The translations under genes and the position numbers were made by a program. Shown in pieces: positions 50,691 to 61,514 of a DNA stretch of 64,000 nt. Origin of the DNA: Lutjanus erythropterus (taxonomy: Eukaryota; Chordata; Actinopteri; Lutjaniformes; Lutjanidae); assembly GCA_020091685.1 (NCBI GenBank), contig CM034603.1:19238715-19302714 (forward strand), written 5' to 3'. Numbering within the stretch: the first letter of the stretch is position 1; each line of letters opens with the position of its first letter. A model generated the notes under the pieces. That model did no database searches, had not been told where the DNA came from, and saw nothing but the letters and a program-made list of their open reading frames with translations.

Positions 50691-53600
50691 GAAACAAGGT
50701 GTGGAGGTTACTGACCAGGGCTGAGAGCCAAAGCCGTACCACGCCAGCTGGAGGATCTGGAAGCCGAGGCCAAGAAGGATTGTGTTCTTGTTCCCTATAG
50801 AACGCATCAGGATCCCCAAAACCACCGTCTGCAAAAAACACAGCACATTGGTCAAATAAGAGTTCTAATTTTTTCCAGCTTCTTCTTTTTTTTTTATTTA
50901 GTCTTCATACAGTATCAAATGTTAGTTAGGTTTTTAAAATCATATTTAGTCAACCTCATGCTGTTATTTAGTTTAGCTTTAGTTGACTACAAGTCTGGGC
51001 ATTCTGGGCGTTTTATCTTAGTCAAAGAAACTATTTTAATTATTTTAGTTTTAGTCAATGAAAACTGTTGGCTTTTTCATCTTTTTTGGTCATCAGATTA
51101 TGCTGAACATTCCAATGTTCATGTCAATTTAATATAGCCAAAACCATTAACTTTTTGCCCCCCACCTTACACACAAAAAAGCCTAACTTTTCATTGACCT
51201 ACCTAAATTTCTTTGTGATGAGCCTTAATGTCTCTTCTTTTGTGTTTGTAGTTTTGTTTGTGCAATTCTTACCAGCCTTTACATGATGACATCACGTTCT
51301 TTCTGATAAAGAAATACACAATTTTTTTTGGTTTCCCCCTCAGCCTCGTTGCGATGAAAACAGGCCAAAATATCACCTCATTTTTTATCTACAGAGCTTT
51401 TGTTGTCTTTGTTAACTTTGCCTGGCTTTCTGTATTTCACAGAAAACCAGTTGATGTAAGTTACTCTGAATCCTGACTGTGCTCATTGGGTGCTGCTGGT
51501 GTAGTTCTGATATGATAAACGCACCTGTGCAGACACAGACACAGACCGCTACACCGGGAAGAAAACAAGTCAATATTTCATCTCAGGTTTTGGTGAAGTT
51601 TTTACATTTTTAAACTACATTTCCCCTCTTTTTCCATCAGAAATTTCACAAGTTGATATACAGCCACAGTTAGTGTTTAATGATGTCAGTACTGTCTCAT
51701 CATTGTCCTGTCTTAGTCATGGAAACAAGGTATGATGAAAAGTATGATGAGCATATTTTGTCATAGTTTTTGTTAACAAAATGAACAAAAGTAAAGGACG
51801 CATTAAGTCACTTTGCAAATTCTAATCTCATATCTGTGACAGATAGCTGAAATATATTAGTTGGTTAATCAATGGACGGAAAATGTATCTGCAACATTAT
51901 TTAAAATTAATTTCATTCTAGTTCCACCCTCTAAAATAATAAGAGCTGCTACTTTTCTTAGTCTTTTCTGATAGTAAACTAATTAACTGTCCTTTGGTTG
52001 TTTTGGACAAAATAAGTAATGTGAAGACTCTGTTATTATTTTTGTCTCCTCTTTACACACCTTTTTTTCCTGTGCAAGTTTTTTGCATACACAAAGAGTG
52101 CATCTTAAAGGCAGGAGGTGTGGTTTCCTGTACAGATGGTCAAGTGCTCTGATGCACTGACTTTACGTTTTAACCTTGGGCTCAGAGAAATTAACTTTTT
52201 TTTTGTCATTTTATAGAGCACATAAGCATATTAATACTAAACCTCCAAAAATTAAGGAAGATGGTTCAATATTACTTGTGATTCTGCTGTGTATTTTCTC
52301 AGTACCTGAGCTAGTATTGAGAGGATCCCCACAACAGCGATAAAGGCAGCAACTGTCTCTGATGAGAAGCCTATGACCTGAGGGTGAGAGAGCATTCAAA
52401 TAACACGGGTTAGAACATGACAAGACAGGCAGTCAGATACAAGAGCACATATCTCAAACACTTCACCCATTTTTTACCGAACACAAAGGAAGAAGGGAGT
52501 TGTTTGTAGCCCTTGTGAAAACATGCTGTTTACTCCTGAGAGTACTGTTCTTTTAACTCCTCTTGTTCCCTCTGGTGTATTTGGGTCAAATGCAGCATCA
52601 GGAGTAGGGCAGCTGTGTATAATTTATGACAATGAATGTGGACTGATATATGATATAGTAACTTCTGCATAAAGGAAACAGAAGGGTGTGTAGAATAATG
52701 TTAGCCCCACTGCTGCAGACCTACTTTGCTTTTTCGAGATGGTCGCAGGGAGGTATGAGACTGTGTGTGTGTGTATGTGACAGACTTGCCTGACTGGTTT
52801 ATCCGACACCGTTTACATAAAACTCAACTGTCTTTATTTTCAAGCAGTTTGGATAAGGAGCTCACACCCTGTCAGTTCTTCACAAAGCTGCCAGCTGCTT
52901 CCAGCTGCTACTGTACCATTTCATTAACGACTGGAGCTGTCCTTTTCTGTCTACTTGTGTTTTAAAATACATTAGTTTTCCTGCATTAGCATTCTGCTGA
53001 GACACACTGAAACAGGCCGCTCAGCAAACCTGCTGATCCCATCTTAAAGCAATGTAGGCGAAAGTGTGTGTTGGGCAAATTTACCCCAGTGGTACTGAGA
53101 TAATTCCCTGAGCTTTCCACTGGCAACTTTGGCCTATTATTAGCAACACAAATTAGCTTAAGTATGACAATGTCACATAAAAAAATGCCCATATTAACAC
53201 CAAATTGTCCTTCTTAAAGGGAGAGTTAGGATTATTTGAAGAGGGGTTGTATGTAGAACTTGTCGTTACTTATAGTAGATGGCAGTAGATGGGCCTCCAG
53301 TTTGGTGAAGTAGAGAGGAGTATCAGCACAAAAGATATTTTTTGCCGCTTAAAGATCCACATAAAAAAAAAAAAAAGTTTGTTTAAAGTGCACGCTATAT
53401 TTAGAAGAGCGTCAGGGCTTTATCTTGCTGTCTGGCAGTCTTTTCTGACGGGAAACCTCCAAACTCCAATGGTGTAAACAGTAATTTTACCTGAGTTGCT
53501 GGTCTCCTGCAGCACTGATCTTAGTTTTTTTGTGCTATTGTGAGACTTAAGTATTTTAAAAGGTTAGTTCCGATTCACCAAAGTCACACAATAGGAAAAA

Positions 53601-56600
53601 AAAAGAAAAACTAACAGATAGAGGCAGCCTAGCCTAGCCAGACTAGCAACTCGTGTTCTACAACATAAAATTATGGTTTTTGCTTAAGGTTTTGTTTGCT
53701 TTGAGGAGAGCAATATTTGTCTTATGTAACACTGGTTTCCCAGCAGAAAAGGCTGTCTGATGGAACGGTAACACAGTGAAAATATTCTTAAAGGCATAGT
53801 TAATCCTCAGATGAAAAATTCAGTCATTGTCTACTCATCCTCATGCTGACTCAAGTTGGAGTTTCGTTTTTAATTCCATAAAACACTGCTGGAGTTTCAC
53901 AGGGAAACAGCATTGCAGACGATCCAAAACAGTGGAAGCAAATGGTGACCAGTTTTCAAACAGGAAAAAACAGTGTTACAAAAAAAAAGTCTCCATACTG
54001 CTCGTCTGGTGTAATCCAAGTAGATGAGTAAGTAGATAATGACTGAATTTTCACTCTGAGTGAACCTCCTTTAATGTAGCCTACACTTAACCTGATATTT
54101 ATTTTTTGGGGTGGCCCATTTCATTTAGAGCAGCTAAAATACATCTTGCTGCTAACCCTGTTCACAGCAGTTCACTGATTTGCTTCCTACATCAGTACTC
54201 CTGTATGCTTCTCCAAACTGGGGGCATGAAGACTGTCATCTACTGTAGCCAATACACTGATTATTTACAAGCTTTTGGCTGGGTAGGTGCTACTACATGC
54301 TGTAGTAAGTGTACATAATGTATCTAAACAATGTTTGTGTGTATCATCCAGTCATTTTGTGGCCTTTATGTGTAATCAGGGAGAGCAGAGTGTTACCTGT
54401 TTGAGATAGAGGAAGAAACTGGAGTACTGGCCGGCCTCAGGGAGGTAGGAGAGAAACACTGTGATACAGATGAGGAGCACTGTGGAGTCCTGGCCCACCT
54501 TACGCAGAGACTGATCAAGAGAACAGCAAGAAAAAATTTAACTTGTTGCACAGCTAAATAATTCAAAACATAAGAATGTCTATATTATGCTGATTTAACC
54601 AGTGTCAATTTTCTGAGATGTGTCTTTTAATAAAAGACACGTCTGCTGGCCAGTGTCCTGCCATTTTCATTAATATTTTAACTGTCAAGCTGCTGAAGCT
54701 ATAGATGAAAAGCAGACCTTTAATATACACATATATATTTATGTTAATATACAGTAAGTGTCTCTGAATACCATGGATGGTACTGCAATGAACTCTGCAT
54801 TAAAGGGATAGGCTGACATTTTTACAAGTCCGTCTTCAAACAATATTCATCCCTTATGTACACTGAAACAGGTTTTGCATGCTGTTATCATTCCTCTTGT
54901 TCACCATTTAAAGATTCCTTTTTAACATACATCCAGTGGAAGAGGTGAAGGGGAAACAGTCCTTTTCTGCCAAAACCTCAGCAAAAGTTTAAGAAATCAA
55001 GTGAGAATTACACTTACACCCATCAGCTTAACCTAAAATGATTATTTAGGCAAACTTGTCTTTATTCCAATAAAACACTTAATAGCTGTTAGAACACACT
55101 GCAATCAACTGGGTTGAAAAAAAAAAAGAAAAAAAAAAAGAAAATGATCAACAAAGAGCATCATGTTATTACTCACAGCGAAGGGGTCTGCCTGCTCCCA
55201 GGAGATGGGTGCTCCCCATGACGCTGGCCTCATCTTCTCTGGCAGAGACTCCGGTACGGCCACCAGGATGAAGCAGATGTCGAGCAGAGCAATGGCTGTG
55301 GCCAGGATCACCACCAAGGTGTCGCCGTAGGCCACAGACAGGTAGGCTCCAATGGCCGGGCTGGTAACCAGGCTGGCGGCAAATGTAGCTGATACCTGGA
55401 GGGAGGGAGACGCAGAGCTGAGGTGAGCAAAACAGGAAGTGATTGATCTGTCCTTTCATGCAGTTTTTTTAAACTGTTTGACTCCTTGGTTGAGAACTGT
55501 TGGTTTTAAAAAAATGTTTACAAAATACAGGCATGATTCTTCCATGATAAATGCCCCCTTGGATTACATATGAATTCAGGAGGTGTTTAAAGACACACAA
55601 TTTAACAGGACTATGTTGGGTCAACTATCTCCTTACCAAACCATATGCTGTGCTCCTCTCATGCTCCTGTGTGATATCTGCCACATAAGCAAAGATCACA
55701 GAGAAGGTGACTGCAAAAACACCAGACATGGAGATGACTGCAAAGTACCACCTGAAAGAAGGAAAGAGTTTGGCTTGTCAGTACATACATACTAAAATGG
55801 CTAAAACTAAACGTTTTTACATTTTCAATCCTATCTTTGTGAAGTCTATAATGTTAATATGTACAGCAGGCCAATTCAGTTACTTTGAAAATAATTAAGT
55901 GCCATGGGCTCGGTGTTCACGTTTCTTATGTCTGACCTGTCAAGTTAGGAATTTAAATGTGTAAAACAATGCACATTTTTTTACTTTAGTTATATTCTAC
56001 ATAAATAAAAATAATAAACATTTTTTGCATGATTCCTAAAATGTGGTTATTAAACACTTGACAAATATATGTGATGGAGGCAGGACATTTTACAATAAAC
56101 ATTTTTGAAACAAACTGAAACGGTAAACACAAAATGCTTAACTTTTTTTTTCAATTTTTTATAAATAATCAAGGGTTGGATTCTGCCTACAGGCCAGCAG
56201 TTGAATGCGCCTATGGTATAATGTTTCAACCTTTTGACTAAAAACAAGATTGAATAACTGTCAAAAGTTGTCCATGTTGAGTACTCACCATGGGCTGATC
56301 TTCATCAGTGGAATGGGTGCACACGTGAAGAAGACTGTAAGCAGCAAGAAGGACTTGCGTCCCCATACGTCTGACAACGCTCCAATCAAGGGAGCACTGA
56401 GAAATGATAATAGGCCCTGGAAAAGATGAAGAGACAGATGGGACAGAATGAGTGGTGGATGCATCAGAAAAGTGTGTTAAATGCACAACTTAAGTGAAGC
56501 TACCACCAGAGATTCATAGGGATTGTAATTCAAATATATGCACACACTGTCAACACAGCCAGGTTTTAAACTTGCAGGTTTGGTAGAGGGCAATGTCCAA

Positions 56601-58512
56601 AATGTAACTATAATATATGCAGAAAACTGCCCTTCTGGCTGACTCAAGTGGAAAATTAACACCAGGCACATTTTAGCTTTACTTTATCCTCTAAAGTCAT
56701 TCTGGCACAAAGGGAACCAATATCCTTCAAGTTTTTTCTTTTATTGTTTGGGAAATTTAAAGTTCTGTTTATTGGCTCAAAGTCACATATCACCAAGCTC
56801 TTGTAGCTGGCATACTGGAAAAAAGATTTTCATTCTCTAAATTAATACATGAAGCCAGAGAAAACAAGACAGTGATGAAGAACCTAAGCCTTGCTAGTGT
56901 GAGGTCTGGTTTAAAGTGGAGGACATGGTGAAAAGCCAGATAACAGCGATGATCTTTCAAATGTCTTGCTAAAATATCTGAAATTATTTATTTTTGTCAT
57001 GAAAAACACAGTTGTTTCCTTTTGTCCTGACAAAACAAACAAACCAAATCAATCCATTACAGTGACATACAGACAACAGACTGAAATATGTGATTTGTGG
57101 TGGCCAGTAATAGATCTGTCATCTCAGTTTAGTTTCAGAACATCCCCTTTTATTTGCAGATTGAATTATTTCTTGATCGGTGTTTAACAATACTCTCCGC
57201 CAACATGACAACAGCCACAGGCTTTGTTCAGACTGCAGGCAAATCAGATTTGTTTATCAAATCAGATCTATATAAGACAGGCTGTCCACACTGTTATTTC
57301 CAAGTTCAGAATTGTTTGTCCAGACATCACCAACATATATATGCATTGCTGAAGTAATAATGTAGGTGTTAATTATTATCTACACTGCTGACGCAGCTTG
57401 AGAAATTAATTATTTTTCAGAAAGACCAGGAGAAAAAAGGTCGAATTTAACCATTTGATTTTGAATTTAACCACTTTGCTTATTAAGGCACACGAGTAAT
57501 AGAGTGGATACATTTTAAAAACACATATGTATACATACGTATCACTATTCTTTTACTGCCCGGACTGGATCATCTGACCCTCCATGCAATTGCACAGTGA
57601 AGTTGCAGATCAGAACTCCTTCGTTACACCAGACCAACTCAGTGATGGCTAGTATTTACTGTCACATTTGTCTCTGATAAACTTAAGATAACTCTAGATT
57701 TGATGTTTTATGCCACATTGCAAGAAACACAATAACACACTTTTAAAATTAACTTTTAAAATATGATTCGAGTGGCTGGACTGAGACTCATCAATAATAT
57801 ATCTGATTGGAATTGTATTTCAGACCATCACTAAATGTGGCTTGGATCTGATTTTTTAAAAATGCATTTCATGTGTTTTTTGCTGGCTAGACTTTATAAA
57901 ATCAATCTGGGTGCAATTTGGCAGTCTGAACAAAGCCATAATGACAAGAAAAAAGAAAATCTGTACTTTGTAACTATCTTTAGACCCACCTTCATTTCCC
58001 TGCATAAAGACAGTTGAGGTGTACTTGAGGCACTTCTCCCCTTGAGCGTGCTTCAAAAAGCTATTGTGTGGCCAGCTGGGGAACCTGCTGTGGTTACTGA
58101 CCAGCTTGCAGGTGTTAACATGTCACTGAATTAGTGTCAAGCCGGGTGTCGCTGAACAAGAGCGCACACGCTCAGCAAATCTTCCAAAACCAAGACAAAC
58201 TCGCGTTGCTGAAGAAGAATGTTACCAAACAGCAGCTTTAGCACTTATAAAACAAAAAGCACATGGCTGCTGGTATGTCTTACTGTGAGGCTCTGTGACT
58301 AACAAACTGTCAGAAAATTCCAGAAGTAACTGTCAGTAATTCCAGATTTTCTTGCTAACATGCGAGCAGGGCTGTGTTTTATCAACTCGCAGTTATGAGA
58401 GACAGACTATTGAACCTAGTTATTCTGTTTGTGTGTACTGATGTCTTACCTTGACACCATGGATAAGCCCATTCATCAGGAATGTGTGTTGGGGGAATGT
58501 CTGCCGTAATAC
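48028..58512 (-). CDS. mfsd14a: major facilitator superfamily domain-containing 14A-like (hippocampus abundant transcript 1), C-terminal 430 residues in ten exons
   Basis: An orphan 12-TM transporter of the major facilitator superfamily, related to sugar-porter-type proteins; the substrate is not established. Coding parts, 5' to 3' on the minus strand: 58512-58450, 56416-56289, 55751-55637, 55395-55177, 54510-54397, 52377-52306, 50828-50716, 48993-48896, 48664-48507, 48240-48028. All ten join in frame, every intron is GT-AG, and the product is 430 residues plus TAA. The family is usually about 490 residues, so the N-terminal 60 or so (cytoplasmic tail and TM1) come from exons right of the window. 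MFS motif A is intact (GALSDVWGRK). MFSD14A is favoured over MFSD14B by SWGAPISWEQADPFA, ATAIALLDICFILV and the tail KKHSN..SHSHSPQ..KEPLLEDSSV. VIGFSSETVAAF and SRNADPDQQ are more 14B-like, so the a/b label is tentative. Confidence 0.93.
48507..48664 (-). CDS. mfsd14a: mfsd14a coding exon: TM11 and variable linker
   Basis: 158 nt, phase 1-0, acceptor CCTACAG, donor GTGAGC. It encodes GVVQGMITGIRGLCNGLGPA, then LYGFVFYLFHVELT and a polar linker DTDGNDKGAKSNMANPTDE. The helix is nearly invariant across the family. The linker is the most divergent part and differs from both mammalian 14A and 14B. Confidence 0.95.
48896..48993 (-). CDS. mfsd14a: mfsd14a coding exon: TM10
   Basis: 98 nt, phase 2-1, acceptor GGTTATAG, donor GTAAAT. 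It completes the split Trp and encodes MMWAAGAVAAMSSITFPAIS then AIVSRNADPDQQ plus the first base of a Gly codon. Matches the family's MMWAAG-VAAMSSITFPA-SA-VSR. Confidence 0.95.
48994..50715 (-). other. mfsd14a: mfsd14a intron (TM9-TM10 exons)
   Basis: 1.7 kb, GT-AG. Holds the 43-bp (TG)n microsatellite close to its 5' end (50646-50688). Nothing else recognised; the overlapping open frames at 49391-49679 have no protein similarity I can name. Confidence 0.85.
50646..50688. repeat. (TG)n microsatellite beside an mfsd14a splice donor
   Basis: About 21 units; (CA)n on the transcribed strand, starting 28 nt after the 3' end of the exon at 50716. Confidence 0.9.
50716..50828 (-). CDS. mfsd14a: mfsd14a coding exon: loop and TM9
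   Basis: 113 nt, phase 0-2, acceptor TTTTGCAG. The donor is GTCAGT, with C at +3 where A or G is usual, so it is weaker than the others. It encodes TVVLGILMRSIGNKNTILLG then LGFQILQLAWYGFGSQPW, the last Trp split by the intron. A (TG)n/(CA)n microsatellite begins 28 nt into the intron. Confidence 0.95.
50829..52305 (-). other. mfsd14a: mfsd14a intron (TM8-TM9 exons)
   Basis: 1.5 kb. Mostly the repeat at about 50930-51795 plus a degraded MITE fragment at about 51840-52210. Nothing else recognised. Confidence 0.8.
50930..51795. repeat. interspersed repeat with TTAGTTTTAGTC-type sequence
   Basis: Left part is rich in 'ttagtttagctttagttgac' and 'tagttttagtcaatgaaaac'. The right end is 'tcatagtttttgttaacaaa'. 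These are typical of a fish DNA repeat family. No coding capacity recognised. Confidence 0.4.
52306..52377 (-). CDS. mfsd14a: mfsd14a coding exon: TM8
   Basis: 72 nt, phase 0-0, acceptor CACCCTCAG, donor GTACTG. It encodes VIGFSSETVAAFIAVVGILS then ILAQ, matching the 24-residue family exon ending AFIA-GILSI-AQ. Too short to stand out as an ORF; found from its fit between neighbouring exons. Confidence 0.93.
53214..53580. repeat. probable fish MITE (TTAAAGGGAGAGTTAGG start)
   Basis: Starts TTAAAGGGAGAGTTAGGATT and ends near TTTTAAAAGGTTAGTTCCG. Resembles other TTAAAGG-type elements here, but the right end is not clearly an inverted match. Confidence 0.3.
53788..54074. mobile_element. inverted-repeat MITE, TTAAAGG...CCTTTAA ends
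   Basis: Starts TTAAAGGCATAGTTAATCCT, followed by a sequence whose inverse recurs at the right end ('cattgtctactcatcc' versus 'gatgagtaagtagataatg'), and ends TGAACCTCCTTTAA. A piece of the same family ('tctccatactgcttgtgtgg') occurs at 35279-35312. Confidence 0.65.
54397..54510 (-). CDS. mfsd14a: mfsd14a coding exon: central loop and TM7
   Basis: 114 nt, phase 0-0, acceptor TTGATCAG, donor GTAACA. It encodes SLRKVGQDSTVLLICITVFL, then SYLPEAGQYSSFFLYLKQ. LPEAGQYSSFFLYL is the conserved TM7 end. Confidence 0.95.
54511..55176 (-). other. mfsd14a: mfsd14a intron (TM6-TM7 exons)
   Basis: 666 bp. The stretch from about 54800 (TTAAAGGGATAGGCTGACAT..) resembles the common fish repeats that start with a TTAAAGGGATAG terminus. 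A poly-A/poly-purine run at 55118-55145 lies close to the donor. Confidence 0.75.
55177..55395 (-). CDS. mfsd14a: mfsd14a coding exon: TM5, TM6 and start of the central loop
   Basis: 219 nt, phase 0-0, acceptor CCCTCCAG, donor GTGAGT. It encodes VSATFAASLVTSPAIGAYL, SVAYGDTLVVILATAIALLD, ICFILVAVPESLPEKMRP and ASWGAPISWEQADPFA. VPESLPEKMRP is the end of TM6 and start of the central cytoplasmic loop. The exon is GC-richer than the surrounding introns, as expected for coding sequence under constraint. Confidence 0.96.
55637..55751 (-). CDS. mfsd14a: mfsd14a coding exon: TM4 and cytoplasmic loop
   Basis: 115 nt, phase 2-0, acceptor TCTTTCAG, donor GTAAGG. It completes the split Trp and encodes WYFAVISMSGVFAVTFSVIF, then AYVADITQEHERSTAYGL. 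The YVADITQEHERS segment is a near-invariant family signature. Confidence 0.95.
55752..56288 (-). other. mfsd14a: mfsd14a intron (TM3-TM4 exons), mostly a transposon
   Basis: 537 bp, of which about 347 bp is the element at 55867-56213, so most of this intron's length derives from one insertion. Confidence 0.8.
55867..56213. mobile_element. hAT-like element, relative of 15475-15961
   Basis: Left end CAGGCCAATTCAGTTAC and right end 'ctacaggccagcagttgaat' match the ends of the 15475-15961 element in order and orientation. No intact target duplication seen. Confidence 0.55.
56289..56416 (-). CDS. mfsd14a: mfsd14a coding exon: TM2, motif A loop, TM3
   Basis: 128 nt, phase 0-2, acceptor TTTCCAG, donor GTGAGT. 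It encodes GLLSFLSAPLIGALSD, then VWGRKSFLLLTVFFTCAPIP, ending LMKISPW with the Trp codon split across the next intron. The cytoplasmic loop carries the signature motif A (G-A-L-S-D-V-W-G-R-K) needed for conformational switching in MFS transporters. Confidence 0.95.
56417..58449 (-). other. mfsd14a: mfsd14a intron (TM2 entry to TM2-3 exons)
   Basis: 2.0 kb containing the 718-bp inverted-repeat element 57220-57937. The rest shows nothing recognisable. Confidence 0.8.
57220..57937. mobile_element. 718-bp element with perfect 17-bp terminal inverted repeats
   Basis: GGCTTTGTTCAGACTGC at 57220-57236 is repeated exactly, inverted, at 57921-57937. No transposase ORF, so non-autonomous. I could not find a clear target-site duplication. 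Confidence 0.65.
58450..58512 (-). CDS. mfsd14a: mfsd14a first visible coding exon (entry to TM2)
   Basis: 63 nt, phase 0-0, acceptor TTCTTCAG, donor GTAAGA. It encodes VLRQTFPQHTFLMNGLIHGV followed by K, matching the family's VLHETFP-HTFLMNGLIQGVK, the segment between TM1 and TM2. Family position about residue 61. H replaces the usual Q in LIQGVK. Confidence 0.93.
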
Positions 58513-59490
58513 CTGAAGAACAAACATGGATAACATCACATGAAGCCCCTTAATCCACATAGTTTGTTACACATTTCAAACAACAAACTGCAGTGGTGTA
58601 TATATATACTTTTCAGAGCGAAACTACAGTGCAAGAACAAAGCAAGTGTGATGATATTGGACTGAAATCTACCAAATGAACCAAATGATGATAGAGGATT
58701 AAAATTAACCATTGAGGCCTATGGCATAAAATTGGTTCTTATACCTTTGAATTATAAAAAAGCAAACAAAAAACAAACAAACAAAAAAAACCAAATATTG
58801 TACATTGTACACATTTACATAAAACAAATATTTGATCTATGTTTTCTGATACCTTCCATGTCTCTATGACCCAAATGTTGAGAATCATTAAAGTGGTTTA
58901 GTTGGTTTTATTCTGTCACAACAATCTATACATAACACTTTCATATATTCACAAAGAAAACACAAAACAAACCAACAAAAACATGTAGAAAACAAACTAC
59001 AAACACAAGCATATAAAAACGGTTATGTTATGTATAAAATTTAAACATGACAGTATAAAAAAACACTAAAAGTTAAAATACCACAGTGCTCCTGGCTGTC
59101 ATGACAAAACAGCTGCCTTGGCACTGTTACATTACAGACATGCTCACAAAAAAAGAGACGTGCATATGAGTGCAGACTCCGTAGGACAATTTTTTTGTAT
59201 TAGAAGTAGGGCTGCATGATATGGTATAAAAAAAAGTCGTAGTGAATGTTTTGACTGAAATTGCAATATGATTAGTATGAATGATCAATTTTGCCTCACG
59301 CTTTTTATTTTAAAACTATGGAAATTGTGATGGTATGTACTATTAAATACAGTCATCCATCTCTCCTCTTTCATTTTCATTAAATAAAAGCTTTTAAACC
59401 TGTAATAGATTCTTAATTTATCCAGTAAACAGTTACCATCACACAGCCAAAAGACTGAGATCCAAAAGTAAGATATCTTTGGATTTTGAC

Positions 59491-61514
59491 TAGGGATCTG
59501 CGTGATTAGTCAACTATATGATTAAACGTCCCCACCCACGCTAGTCGGCACCAGACATACTAGTTGTTTAAAATATTTATCAATATTTAATTCATGCACG
59601 ATGCCAGTTATCTGTTGCCTCTAAGATTTTATGCAGCCGCCCGCCACTAGTTGGGGCTGCAGCACTGTCAGATGGCAGCCCCTCTCACCCAGCGCGTGTG
59701 CCTCGATCGCTCTGGCAACCCCAGATGTGTTTTTCAGCAGTGTCGGACAAATGAATGTAGACTGTGACAGAATAAGCTGATATATATTCACTCGACTGGA
59801 GAAACATGCCCACATTAAGCACATACACGGACATAAACCTGCAAGCGGAGCTGTTCCTGCTGCTGCTGCTGCTACTATTACTACTAGCACTGCTAATGTT
59901 AGCCACACTGTGTGTCAGGCTGGCAGCTAACGTTAGCTCTGGGTCCTTTACCTGCAGACACTGTGACCCTCTTCGGTCTGAAAAGGTGAAGTACTTATTG
60001 AGTTGTCATGTTTTGTACATTAATGTGTCAGGCTTGTATTGCACAGCACAAAGTAGTGTGCATTTCAGCGGCATTTAAAGAATGATTTTGCGATTGTAGA
60101 CTGTGATTAACAGCTTCTTAGTGTACTGGTCTCTAGTACACTCAAACACCTGTAAACCGTCTGGCGCTGAAGTTAAATGCTAGGATCCCTCTGTAGATAA
60201 ACATGGTTGTCATTCCTCAATTGTTACATCCTGTTACATTTACATTCAACTTTGGTCGTAAAAGCAACAGACAACCTTTTTAGGTGTCTACTGTCAAATG
60301 TGAATTTGGATTTAAAACACATGTACAGCCCAGTCACTATCTTTCCACAGGAGCTGTCCCAAACATGTTTTGTGTTCTGTGACAACCCAATCGTCCACAC
60401 TCAGCACACCAACACATTAAGAGGCAGAAATTCACCAGCAGGGAGAGACTTTAAAGTTTGCGTTGTTCTATTTCGACCCCAACAGACAAACTCACACACT
60501 ATTACCTGAGCACTTAAGTGACCTAAATAGTTTTGGTTCAGCAGTTTTGGTCTATACGTTACTCAGTGTTGTCATGGTTACAGGTGACATTCATGGGCAT
60601 TGCTAGACTAGATGATGAGACATTTTTACTGGTTACAAATGGTTCACTTCCCTCTGCTCTGTTGAGGGTGTACATTTATTCTTTTTGTAAACGGGACTGT
60701 CAGTCAGAGTGTAGCCATCAGGACCAGAGAACTTTACAGCCTCCTTCAAACCTGATTTATAAGAACCTACCAGTAAGAGCTGTGCAACGTCAGGGAGCCG
60801 AGTAATCTAATCTCTTTGTCAAATCTCTATTACATCATATTACACCATTTGACTTTCAGTGACATCCGTTTGATGGTGTTTAGATGATTAGCTGTTTTGC
60901 TGGGAAACTGCTCTGTTATAAATGTTTCTTCACATTGTAAGCAGCAAAGCAGGACAGATGATATCTCATAAAGATGGTCTAGTTTGTCAATATTTTGATC
61001 TAGAAAATAAAAAATCAGATTTTATGCAGGGCTGTGTCAGAATAAACTGGCACATAATCACCTGACTGGAGCAGTTTGCAACTATATTCAGCAAAGACAT
61101 GTGGACTTTAACCTGTAAGGAGAGCAGGCTGCTGCTGCTAGCACTGCTAACGTTAGTAGCACTGTGGCAGCAAACGTTATGACACAGTCTGAAATTAATT
61201 ACACATGGGTGCTGTGATCCTGCTTGGTCTGAAAAGATGATGCATTTCATGTGCTGATGTCATGTTTTGAAAGTTTGAATGTACAACAGAACGTGCCAAA
61301 CATTAAATACATTATTGTTATGGAAGAATGTGATTAACAACAGCAATGCTATTTGATACACACAATACTGGACAAAGTTTAACCTTACTGTTTAATAAAC
61401 TGTGCTGTGCTGGCTGTTTTTTTTAAGTGTTTTCCTACTCTGAGACTAGTCGTCTCATCTAAATTAAAATTTCAGTTTAAACAACGGGGAAATTAGTTGC
61501 CAGAAACATCCCTA
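59491..61514. mobile_element. about 2-kb element with TAGGGAT ends and internal duplication
   Basis: Left end TAGGGATCTGCGTGATTAGT; right end, inverted, TAGGGATGTTTCTGGCAACT. Inside are two diverged copies of one segment (about 59760-59911 and 61029-61165). No intact transposase frame recognised, though several open frames of 90-100 codons occur. Confidence 0.45.

Larger units (their letters stand above)
52378..54396 (-). other. mfsd14a: mfsd14a intron (TM7-TM8 exons)
   Basis: 2.0 kb. Contains two fish-type short interspersed elements: a probable one at about 53214-53580 and a clear inverted-repeat element at 53788-54074. Nothing coding seen. Confidence 0.8.

Noticed and set aside
55169-55459. 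96-codon minus-strand frame over the mfsd14a TM5-TM6 exon
   Set aside because: An out-of-frame shadow; the correct frame gives the conserved MFS sequence.
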